This document shows, in pieces, positions 1 to 6,070 of a stretch of 8,084 nucleotides of DNA. Origin of the DNA: Acidobacteriota bacterium. Its GTDB lineage: Bacteria > Acidobacteriota > Terriglobia > UBA7540. The translations under genes and the position numbers were made by a program. The notes under the pieces are model-generated. The model had not been told where the DNA came from and did no database searches. It saw nothing but the letters and a program-made list of their open reading frames with translations. How positions within the stretch are numbered: the first letter of the stretch is position 1; every line of letters starts with the position of its first letter. Where the stretch lies: positions 1 through 8,084 of the forward strand of contig QHZM01000040.1 of assembly GCA_003224665.1 (NCBI GenBank), given 5' to 3'.

Positions 1-1404
1 GCTTTGCTCTCGACCATCATCGACACCCCCGAGCCGGGCGCGGGCGAGTTGTGCCACGCCCTCGAGCAGGGGCTCCTCGACGCTGGCGCTGGCGCCGGCC
101 CCGCCGTGGTCACGCGGCTGAAATCCCGCGTGTGGCGCTTGCGGGTCGGACCGGTCGGCCAGGCGCGCTCCGTGGTGCTGAAGCGCCTCGACCCGTGGCT
201 CGGGCGACGCAACGAGCTCGTGGCGCGGCGCTGGCTTCCGGCCATCGGGTTGGGGGATCGCTGCCCCCACCTCCTCGCCACGGTGGCGGACCGGCGGGGA
301 CAGTGGGTGTGGCACGTGTACGAAGACTTGGGCGACGGGGCCCTGGAGCCCTCGTATCCGGATCACCGGCGCGTGGCCGCAGTGGTGGATCTCATTGCCG
401 AGCTCCACACCCGCGCCGCGCGCCACGCCCTGCTGCCGGAGTGTCGCCACTACTGCGGTGGCCTCGGCGCGCCGTTCTTCGCGGCGAACGTGCGCGACGC
501 CATCGCCGTCCTCGAGGGGCTGGCGCCGCCCCGGGTCGAGCCGACGCCGGAACAGTGCGCGCTGCGCGATCGCCTGCTCGACCGGCTCTCCCGGCTCCAG
601 GCCGAGCTGTCCCGTCGCGTGCAGATGCTCGAAGCACTCGGCGGCCCCGACACGCTGCTGCACGGGGACCTTTGGACCACGAACGCGCTCGTCGCGACCA
701 CGGCCGACGGCTTCACGGCGCGGCTCATCGACTGGGATCACGCGGCGGTGGGCCCGGTGAGCTACGACGTCTCGACGTTCCTCTACCGGTTCCCGAGACC
801 CGAGCGCCCGTGGATTCTGGAGGCCTACCGGAGCGCCGTGGGGCGCGCCGGCTGGCACCTGCCTCCGACGCACCACCTCAACGCGCTGTTCGAGACCGCG
901 GAGTACGCGCGGTACGCCAATCGCGTCATCTGGCACGGCGTGGCGCTCGCAAGGGGGCGGGCACTTCTGGGTGTACATGCAGTACGCCCAAGGGCTGCGG
1001 CGGCTGGGGTGCGACGTCTACTGGCTCGAGCAGTTCCGCCACGGAAAAGACCCCGCTCGCGACGCGCGCGCCATGGCGACGTTCTTCCAGCGGATGGAGC
1101 AGTTCGGGTTGGGCGGGCGGGTTCTCCTGTACACGCTGGGCGACGGCGCGGACGCGCCGATCGAGTACGTCGGAGTGACTCAGGCCGTGGCGGACGCCGT
1201 ACTGAGGCGTGCGGATCTGATGCTGAACTTTCACTACGCCATCGACCCACGAATGCTCGCCTGCGCGCACCGCACGGCCCTCGTGGACATCGACCCGGGG
1301 CTCACACAACTCTGGATCAGCACCGGACAACTCCGCGTCCCCTCCCACGATGTCTATTTCACGATCGGCGAAACCGTGGGGACACAGGCCGCACGGTTTC
1401 CTGA
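1..1404 (+). CDS. APH-family phosphotransferase (kinase), 5'-partial, C-terminus lost by frame change
   Basis: This is a small-molecule kinase of the aminoglycoside phosphotransferase / choline kinase fold, likely cytoplasmic and ATP-dependent; the substrate cannot be told. The frame is open from base 1, so the true start is probably upstream. Counting the TTG at 4 as residue 1, VVLK (K60) fits the ATP-binding lysine and E71 its partner. The Brenner motif HGDLWTTN is at 220-227 (catalytic D222, N227) and LIDWD at 241-245 (metal-binding D243). Family-like sequence runs to about residue 317 (base ~955), ending in YANRVIWHGVALARG. Beyond that the frame continues to a stop at 1402-1404 but reads only Arg/Ala-rich sequence, the out-of-frame shadow of the glycosyltransferase gene. 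The normal C-terminal helices therefore appear lost by deletion or frameshift. The family call is firm; the true 3' end is not. A homoserine-kinase-like or sugar kinase role is possible; antibiotic resistance is not implied. Confidence 0.8.
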   Translation, partial: ALLSTIIDTPEPGAGELCHALEQGLLDAGAGAGPAVVTRLKSRVWRLRVGPVGQARSVVLKRLDPWLGRRNELVARRWLPAIGLGDRCPHLLATVADRRGQWVWHVYEDLGDGALEPSYPDHRRVAAVVDLIAELHTRAARHALLPECRHYCGGLGAPFFAANVRDAIAVLEGLAPPRVEPTPEQCALRDRLLDRLSRLQAELSRRVQMLEALGGPDTLLHGDLWTTNALVATTADGFTARLIDWDHAAVGPVSYDVSTFLYRFPRPERPWILEAYRSAVGRAGWHLPPTHHLNALFETAEYARYANRVIWHGVALARGRALLGVHAVRPRAAAAGVRRLLARAVPPRKRPRSRRARHGDVLPADGAVRVGRAGSPVHAGRRRGRADRVRRSDSGRGGRRTEACGSDAELSLRHRPTNARLRAPHGPRGHRPGAHTTLDQHRTTPRPLPRCLFHDRRNRGDTGRTVS

Positions 1405-2059
1405 CTGCGGCCTCCGGTGGGTGCACATCCGTCCACCTGTGTGCCTCGACCTCTGGCCCTATGTCCACGACCCGCGCTGCGAGGCGTTCACCACCGTCGC
1501 CGGGTGGTGGTCGGGCAAGTGGGTCAAGGTGAACGAAGACCGGAAGGAAGTCTGCTACGACAACAACAAGCGCGTGGCCTTCCTCGAGTACGCGACACTC
1601 CCTGAGATGACGAGCCAGCCGCTTGAGCTCGCGCTGCTGCTGGCGGAGGGGGACGTCGAGGACCGGTGCCTCCTCGAGCGCCACGGCTGGCGGATCCGCG
1701 ATGCCCGGGAGGTCGCCTGCACCGCGGAGCGGTACCAGGCCTACATCCAAGAGTCGCGGGGAGAGTGGAGCTGTGCGAAGCCATTCTTCGTCCGGCTCCA
1801 AAACGCCTGGGTCAGCGACCGGACGGTGTGCTACCTCGCGAGCGGGAAGCCCGTGATCGTCCAGCACACCGGACCGAGCGCCTATCTCCCCGACGGCGAG
1901 GGCATGTTCCGGTTCTCGTCGCTCGACGAAGCGGCCGCGGCATTCGACACTATCAATACCGATTACGAGCGGCACTGCCGCGCCGCCCGCGAGATCGCTG
2001 CGGCTTACTTCGACGCCGAGGAGATCATGGGTGGGATCCTGAGTGAGACGCTGTCATGA
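971..2059 (+). CDS. CgeB-like GT-B glycosyltransferase, N-terminus probably truncated
   Basis: This is a putative cytoplasmic glycosyltransferase with a GT-B fold, resembling the CgeB/DUF3880 and group-1 type; donor and acceptor are unknown. The first usable start is GTG at 971 (or ATG at 977). The N-terminal part has YAQGLRRLGCDVYWLE (5-20) and a DIDPG stretch near 106-110. The best family signature is C-terminal: ESRGEWSCAKP (261-271), a YLASGKPVIV donor-site segment (288-297), LPDGEGMF (306-313), then NTDYERHCRAAREIAAAYFD (329-348). In the same frame, family-like residues GGGHFW lie just upstream of 971 with no start codon before them back to the stop at 758-760, so the normal first 10-15 residues seem missing. 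The gene overlaps the tail of the kinase frame by over 400 bases. Its stop overlaps the ATP-grasp start (ATGA at 2056-2059), which indicates an operon with coupled translation. Confidence 0.8.
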   Translation: MYMQYAQGLRRLGCDVYWLEQFRHGKDPARDARAMATFFQRMEQFGLGGRVLLYTLGDGADAPIEYVGVTQAVADAVLRRADLMLNFHYAIDPRMLACAHRTALVDIDPGLTQLWISTGQLRVPSHDVYFTIGETVGTQAARFPDCGLRWVHIRPPVCLDLWPYVHDPRCEAFTTVAGWWSGKWVKVNEDRKEVCYDNNKRVAFLEYATLPEMTSQPLELALLLAEGDVEDRCLLERHGWRIRDAREVACTAERYQAYIQESRGEWSCAKPFFVRLQNAWVSDRTVCYLASGKPVIVQHTGPSAYLPDGEGMFRFSSLDEAAAAFDTINTDYERHCRAAREIAAAYFDAEEIMGGILSETLS

Positions 2060-2844
2060 AGAGCCTGCGCATTGGATTCTTGCTTCCCCGCACTTCGCTC
2101 CACAGCAGGAGCTACACGTCCCTCGTCATGCGGGCCCTCGCTGGGGCGGGCGTGGACGTCGACCTCGTCTACCCCGTGGACCAGGCCGTGGACCTATCGC
2201 ACGTCCGGGTGGAGCACGACCTGTACGTATTGCGGAAGACGAGCGGCCTCGCCTTCAGTCTGGCGGGAGCGTTACACGCGGGTCCGCTGCTCGACGCGGG
2301 ACCGCTGATCCTCAAGCCGCATCAGGGAGGCGGAGGTTACGGCGTCCGGATCGTTCACAGCGCCGCCGAGCTCGCAGCGGTGCCGTACGACCGGCACGCG
2401 CCGTTGTTCGCCCAGCGCTACCACCCGCCCCAAGGGCGCGACCGCAAGATCTATGTGATCGGCGACCAGGTGTTCGGCGTCAAGAAGATCTTCCCGCGCC
2501 GCACCGAAGCGGAAAAAAACGGAGAGCCTTTCACGCCCGGCCCGGAACTGCGCGCTATCGCCCTGCGCTGCGGGCAAGCGTTCGGCATCGATCTCTATGG
2601 CGTCGACGTCGTCGAGAGCAAGGGGGAGCCGTACGTCGTGGACATGTGCAGCATCCCGGGGTTCAAGGGCGTCCCGGACGCGCCGCGACTCTTGGCGGAG
2701 TACTTCTGCAGAGCGGCGGAGTACGCCGCCCGCGGGGACCCGCCACCGTCCGCTGCCCCGCCTGCGCTGAGCGGGCGTTTCGGCGAGCGCCGCCCGCTCG
2801 TTGATGTAACTAGAGTTCAACAGGTAAGCAATGGCAATCGCTAA
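2056..2844 (+). CDS. RimK-like ATP-grasp ligase, apparently with an internal deletion
   Basis: ATP-grasp enzymes join a carboxylate to an amine or similar nucleophile through an acyl-phosphate; here the substrate is unknown. The protein is 262 aa. The N-terminal pre-ATP-grasp part (about 1-70) holds VRVEHDLYVL (50-59). The ATP-binding part has LILKP (K87) followed by a glycine-rich loop (91-94), then RDRKIYVIG (128-136) and GVKKIFP (141-147). The C-terminal metal-site region is YGVDVVE (181-187) and VVDMCSIPGFKG (194-205). In RimK-like enzymes the residue at the place of C198 is usually Asn, a metal ligand. From A75 the sequence goes almost directly into the ATP-binding lysine strand, whereas relatives have about 40-50 residues of the central domain in between. 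The last ~35 residues are low-complexity and unlike the family. ATG 2056 overlaps the glycosyltransferase stop, and the 3' end overlaps the ABC gene by 14 bases. It may be inactive. Confidence 0.78.
   Translation: MKSLRIGFLLPRTSLHSRSYTSLVMRALAGAGVDVDLVYPVDQAVDLSHVRVEHDLYVLRKTSGLAFSLAGALHAGPLLDAGPLILKPHQGGGGYGVRIVHSAAELAAVPYDRHAPLFAQRYHPPQGRDRKIYVIGDQVFGVKKIFPRRTEAEKNGEPFTPGPELRAIALRCGQAFGIDLYGVDVVESKGEPYVVDMCSIPGFKGVPDAPRLLAEYFCRAAEYAARGDPPPSAAPPALSGRFGERRPLVDVTRVQQVSNGNR
2278..2307 (+). repeat. Imperfect 12-base direct repeat at the suspected ATP-grasp deletion
   Basis: GCGGGTCCGCTG (2278-2289) and GCGGGACCGCTG (2296-2307) match at 11 of 12 bases with an 18-base period. They code for the two AGPL copies in HAGPLLDAGPLILKP. 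They sit exactly where the ATP-grasp protein departs from the family pattern. Short repeats can promote slippage or confuse an assembler, but this one could also be chance in GC-rich coding DNA. Confidence 0.45.
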
Positions 2845-4636
2845 AAATCGCGACCTCGTACTTCTCCGACGGCTGCTCCGCCAGGCGCAGCCCTATTGGG
2901 CCCACATTGCCGGCTTCTTCCTGCTCAGCCTGCTCGCAACCCCCCTAGCGTTGCTGATGCCTTTGCCGCTCAAAATCGCGGTGGACAGTGGGATTGGCTC
3001 GCGTCCCCTGCCCAGGTTGCTCGGGGTGTTCATTCGGCAAGCCGGCACTCTTTCTCACGGCTCCGCTTTACTCCTCGCGGTCGGGTTGTTAGTGGCCATA
3101 GCGCTGCTTAGCCAGCTCCAGGCTATGGCGGTATCGCTTTTACGGACTTACGTAGGCGAGAAGCTTCTTTTGGAGTTTCGAGCCGAGCTCTTCCGGCACA
3201 TCCAGCGATTGTCCCTTTTGTTCCACGACACCAAGGGCACCGTGGAGTCCATTTACCGCCTCCAATACGATGCGATGGCCATCCAGGCAATCGCCGTTGA
3301 CCACGTCATCCCGTTCATCAGCTCGAGCTTTACGCTCGTCGGCATGCTCTACGTCACGGCGCGAATCGCCTGGCCGCTGGCGCTTGTTGCCCTGGTGATT
3401 TCGCCAATCGTTTTCGCGGTTGGAAAGCGCTTTCGGCGCGGACTTCGCAAGGGGTCCCGCGAGGTGAAAGTCCTGGAAAAATCTGCTTTAGCCGTGGTCC
3501 AGGAGGTACTGCAGAGCCTCCGCGTGGTGAAGGCCTTCGTAAGAGAAGAAAGCGAGCAAGACCGCTTTGTGCAACGCTCCGTCGAAGGCATGCGAGCGCG
3601 GCTTCGTCTGGCTCTCGTCGAAGGCGAGTATGGCTTGGTCATCGGACTGGCAACCGCTGTGGGGACGGGTGCGGTACTGCTTCTGGGGGTCCACCAGGTC
3701 CAATCAGGCGTCCTCACGCTCGGGGACCTTCTTCTGGTGATGGGTTATATGGCGCAATTTTATGAGCCCTTGAAAACCATGGCCAAAAAGTCAGCGACCT
3801 TGCAATCTCACCTGGCGAGCGTTGAGCGAACCTTTGCTCTGCTCGACGAGGCGCCGGAGGTGGTCGAGAAGCCCAATGCGCGGCCTCTCGTGCGCGCTTT
3901 GGGTGGCATCGTCTTCCGAGAGGTTTCGTTCGCCTACGGTCCGGACCGTCCGGTCCTGCACCAGGTCTCGTTCGATATCGACCCGGGAAGGCGCGTAGGC
4001 ATTGCCGGGGAGACGGGCGCCGGCAAGACCACTCTGGTAAGCCTCTTGCTCCGCTTTTATGACCCCACTTCGGGCCTGATTCTTCTCGATGGCGTGGACC
4101 TTCGCGACTACAGGCTGGAGGACTTGCGAAACCAGTTCGCCTTTGTTCCCCAGGAGACTGTGCTGTTTTCTACCAGCATCGCCGAAAATATTGCTTACGC
4201 GCGGCCGGAGGCGGCCGACGCGGAGGTCATCGCGGCGGCCAAGGCCGCCAGCGCTCACGAGTTCATCACCCTGCTCCCCCAGGGATACGACACCCTGGTC
4301 GGGGAGCGCGGGATGTGCCTTTCCGGCGGTGAGCGCCAGCGTATTTCACTGGCCCGCGCATTCTTGAAGAACGCTCCCATCCTCATCCTCGACGAACCCA
4401 CCAGTTCCGTTGATGTGGACACGGAGGCTGCAATCGTCGAGGCGATGGATCGCCTGATGCGGGGCCGCACGACGTTCCTGATCTCTCATCGCTTAAATGC
4501 GCTCAAGGGCTGCGACCCGGTGCTGGTGGTTGAGGACGGACGGCTGGTCGCCCAGACTTCGGACTTTTTTGCGGCGGTGAGGGAAGCAAGCACGTTGGGC
4601 GGAATTTACGCACACCTTCGCAAGGGGAAAGAATGA
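2831..4636 (+). CDS. MsbA-type ABC exporter half-transporter (membrane domain + ATPase)
   Basis: This inner-membrane exporter is expected to act as a homodimer and push a lipid, glycan or metabolite out using ATP. Its 601 aa is the usual length for a fused half-transporter. Six membrane segments lie near residues 24-46, 79-101, 158-176, 177-198, 266-287 and 295-316. The ATPase domain is complete: A-loop Y369, Walker A GETGAGKT (393-400, K399), Q-loop Q441, the VGERG motif (490-494), signature LSGGE (497-501), Walker B ILILDE (517-522, E522), D-loop SSVD (525-528) and switch H553. All catalytic positions are intact, unlike the damaged genes upstream. ATG 2831 overlaps the ATP-grasp end and has only a weak AGGTAAG ribosome site (2822-2828). 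GC and codon use are lower than in the first 2.8 kb. Context suggests export of the product of the neighbouring sugar-modifying enzymes. Substrate is not predictable; MsbA itself is not implied. Confidence 0.93.
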   Translation: MAIAKNRDLVLLRRLLRQAQPYWAHIAGFFLLSLLATPLALLMPLPLKIAVDSGIGSRPLPRLLGVFIRQAGTLSHGSALLLAVGLLVAIALLSQLQAMAVSLLRTYVGEKLLLEFRAELFRHIQRLSLLFHDTKGTVESIYRLQYDAMAIQAIAVDHVIPFISSSFTLVGMLYVTARIAWPLALVALVISPIVFAVGKRFRRGLRKGSREVKVLEKSALAVVQEVLQSLRVVKAFVREESEQDRFVQRSVEGMRARLRLALVEGEYGLVIGLATAVGTGAVLLLGVHQVQSGVLTLGDLLLVMGYMAQFYEPLKTMAKKSATLQSHLASVERTFALLDEAPEVVEKPNARPLVRALGGIVFREVSFAYGPDRPVLHQVSFDIDPGRRVGIAGETGAGKTTLVSLLLRFYDPTSGLILLDGVDLRDYRLEDLRNQFAFVPQETVLFSTSIAENIAYARPEAADAEVIAAAKAASAHEFITLLPQGYDTLVGERGMCLSGGERQRISLARAFLKNAPILILDEPTSSVDVDTEAAIVEAMDRLMRGRTTFLISHRLNALKGCDPVLVVEDGRLVAQTSDFFAAVREASTLGGIYAHLRKGKE

Positions 4637-4764
4637 TGCCTGAACAAGCAAAAGACGAGCCGCAGACGGGCGGGGATATCTCGAGGGGGGGAATAGAAGA
4701 TGGCAACCCGACTGTCCGCCTGATCGTAAGTAGCCTCGAGGACGGGTTGAGGGGAGTGCCCTGA
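4633..4764 (+). CDS. Small 43-codon ORF of unknown function
   Basis: The ORF starts MMPEQAKDEPQTGG and ends in EDGLRGVP before TGA at 4762-4764. Its first ATG overlaps the ABC exporter stop (ATGA at 4633-4636), the same arrangement as between the glycosyltransferase and ATP-grasp genes, and the AAGGGGAAAG just before it could serve as a ribosome site. The first half is charged and rich in Gly, Asp and Glu, probably disordered; VRLIVSSLEDGL in the second half could form one short strand or helix. There is no signal peptide, membrane segment or metal-binding motif. No family is recognised. It could be a real small operon protein, the remnant 5' end of a lost gene, or an accidental ORF in the spacer. 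Confidence 0.35.
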   Translation: MMPEQAKDEPQTGGDISRGGIEDGNPTVRLIVSSLEDGLRGVP

Positions 4765-4803
4765 ATGACGGTATGGCAGCGTGCAAGGCGACAAACTTCA
4801 AGC

Positions 4804-4810
4804 AGAGGAG
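4804..4810 (+). promoter_or_regulatory. Ribosome binding site that sets the decarboxylase start
   Basis: AGAGGAG lies 6 bases before ATG 4817. It is the strongest Shine-Dalgarno match seen in the window and favours this ATG over an in-frame GTG at 4781, which would add 12 residues that precede the conserved Rossmann start and lack a good site. The 52 bases between the small ORF and this ATG show no clear promoter. Confidence 0.75.
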
Positions 4811-4816
4811 ATAAGA

Positions 4817-5794
4817 ATGCCAAGGCGAGCATTGATTACCGGCGGCGCAGGTTTTTTGGGGTCTCACTTGTGTGGGCGACTGCTGGCGGCGGGGTTTGAG
4901 GTCCTCTGTCTGGATAATTTCAAGACGTCGGTTGAAGATAATATCGCCCAACTGACGAGCGCACGCGGGTTCACCTTTATTCACCACGATATTACACAGC
5001 CTTTTTTTATCGAGGGGCCGGTAGATTACGTCCTGCATTTTGCCAGCCCTGCCAGCCCCCCGGACTACCTGCGCCTCCCCATCCACACCATGAAAGTGGG
5101 GGGTTTGGGAACTTACCACGCACTTGGGCTGGCCAAAGGCAAGCGCGCAACGTTCCTGCTCGCCTCAACGTCGGAAGTTTATGGCGATCCCCAAGTTAGT
5201 CCCCAACCGGAAAGCTATTGGGGGAACGTCAATCCTGTGGGGCCGCGCAGTGTGTACGACGAAGCGAAGCGCTACGCGGAAGCCATGGCTCTGGCCTACC
5301 ACCGCGCCCACGGCCTCCGCGTAAGAATCCCGCGAATTTTCAACACCTACGGCACCCGCATGCGCTTGGAGGACGGAAGAGCCCTGCCCAATTTCATGAC
5401 TCAGGCGCTCCGCGGTGAGCCGCTGACCGTTTATGGGGATGGCCGGCAAACGCGCAGCCTGTGCTATGTGAGCGACCTGGTCGAGGGGATCTTCCGACTG
5501 CTGCTGGCGGATTCGCCGGAGCCGCTGGTCGTCAACCTGGGAAATCCCGACGAGGTAACGGTCCTGCAGCTTGCCAGGGAGGTGTTGGAGGTTACGGGGA
5601 GCGGGAGCAAGATCGTCCATCGTCCACTCCCCCAGGACGACCCCCTGGTGCGCCGTCCGGACATCTGTAAGGCCCGGCAGATTCTGGGTTGGGCCCCAGT
5701 CGTCTCTCGCCGCGTAGGTCTCCGAAGGGTGCTGCCCTATTTCCAGAAGGCTGTGCGGGAACAGGCGCGCACTCGAGCCGAAGTTTTGGCGTAA
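4817..5794 (+). CDS. uxs: UDP-glucuronate decarboxylase (UDP-xylose synthase), extended SDR family
   Basis: This cytoplasmic enzyme is expected to convert UDP-glucuronate to UDP-xylose and CO2, with tightly bound NAD+ acting through a 4-keto intermediate. The 325 aa protein has the usual length of the soluble bacterial form. It begins with the Rossmann motif TGGAGFLG (8-15), and D33 fits the NAD-ribose-binding acidic residue. HFASPASPPDY (74-84) followed by KVGGLGT (93-99) is characteristic of UDP-xylose synthases rather than 4-epimerases. STSEVYG is at 117-123, the catalytic Tyr/Lys pair at Y147 and K151 (SVYDEAKRYAE), and the sugar-nucleotide region NTYGTRMRLEDGRALPNF lies further on, then YGDGRQTRSLCYV. 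All key residues are present. As supplier of an activated pentose it fits the glycosyltransferase and exporter upstream. A dTDP-glucose 4,6-dehydratase or 4-epimerase is the main alternative but fits the motifs less well. Confidence 0.92.
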   Translation: MPRRALITGGAGFLGSHLCGRLLAAGFEVLCLDNFKTSVEDNIAQLTSARGFTFIHHDITQPFFIEGPVDYVLHFASPASPPDYLRLPIHTMKVGGLGTYHALGLAKGKRATFLLASTSEVYGDPQVSPQPESYWGNVNPVGPRSVYDEAKRYAEAMALAYHRAHGLRVRIPRIFNTYGTRMRLEDGRALPNFMTQALRGEPLTVYGDGRQTRSLCYVSDLVEGIFRLLLADSPEPLVVNLGNPDEVTVLQLAREVLEVTGSGSKIVHRPLPQDDPLVRRPDICKARQILGWAPVVSRRVGLRRVLPYFQKAVREQARTRAEVLA

Positions 5795-6070
5795 GCGAGC
5801 CTCTGTGCCTCTGTCGAATGCGGCGCCGCCTTCAGGGCGGCAAATGCGGGGCTGAAGCGCTACGTCGGGCAAAGCGGCGCTCATCCTGCCTTCGGCACCC
5901 CTCTCCTGCCCGGGCGGCACAGGGGAAGGGCGGAGGGACGGTTTGCCAACCGGCGGCTCACGCCGCGGGCTAATTTCCGCCGCTGCTACGGAGCCGACTT
6001 ATCCAACGCACTTCGGTGACATGACACCAGAGAAGACGCCCATGACATTTGCCGAACGGTGGGAACTGAG
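5795..6070. other. Non-coding spacer with three GC-rich hairpins, possible dispersed intergenic repeat
   Basis: No credible gene is seen in this 276-base spacer. It holds three inverted repeats: GCCGCC/GGCGGC with a 5-base loop (5825-5841); a compound hairpin CCCCT...TGCC/GGCA...AGGGG (5898-5925) around a CCCGGG core; and GCGGC/GCCGC with a TCAC loop (5953-5966). None is followed by a T-run, so a standard intrinsic terminator is not supported, although the first could still help end transcription of the decarboxylase operon. The layout resembles the palindromic repeats scattered between genes in acidobacterial genomes; that likeness is from memory and unproven. The last ~100 bases should contain the receptor promoter, but no convincing -35/-10 pair is seen. 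Confidence 0.45.

Noticed and set aside
51..1178. A 375-codon plus-strand frame overlapping the kinase
   Set aside because: It is extremely rich in Arg, Ala, Gly and Pro, typical of an off-frame reading of GC-rich coding DNA, while the overlapped kinase frame has HGDLWTTN and LIDWD motifs.
926..1975. A long open frame (349 codons) on the minus strand across the glycosyltransferase
   Set aside because: It lies opposite a gene with clear family motifs. Stop-free antisense frames are expected in DNA of about 70% GC, and its sequence shows no recognisable domain.
4493..5119. A 208-codon minus-strand frame over the exporter end, spacer and decarboxylase start
   Set aside because: It is antisense to two firmly identified proteins, with no motif or plausible membrane or signal sequence.
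5825..5841. Intrinsic terminator after the decarboxylase
   Set aside because: The stem is only 6 bp and is followed by CAAATGCGG rather than a run of T, so a standard rho-independent terminator is not supported.
5165..5920. A 251-codon minus-strand frame across the decarboxylase
   Set aside because: It is the reverse shadow of the UDP-xylose synthase gene and shows no family features.
5689..5973. A 94-codon plus-strand frame running from the decarboxylase into the spacer
   Set aside because: It begins inside the decarboxylase in the wrong frame and its second half covers the hairpin repeats; composition is not protein-like.
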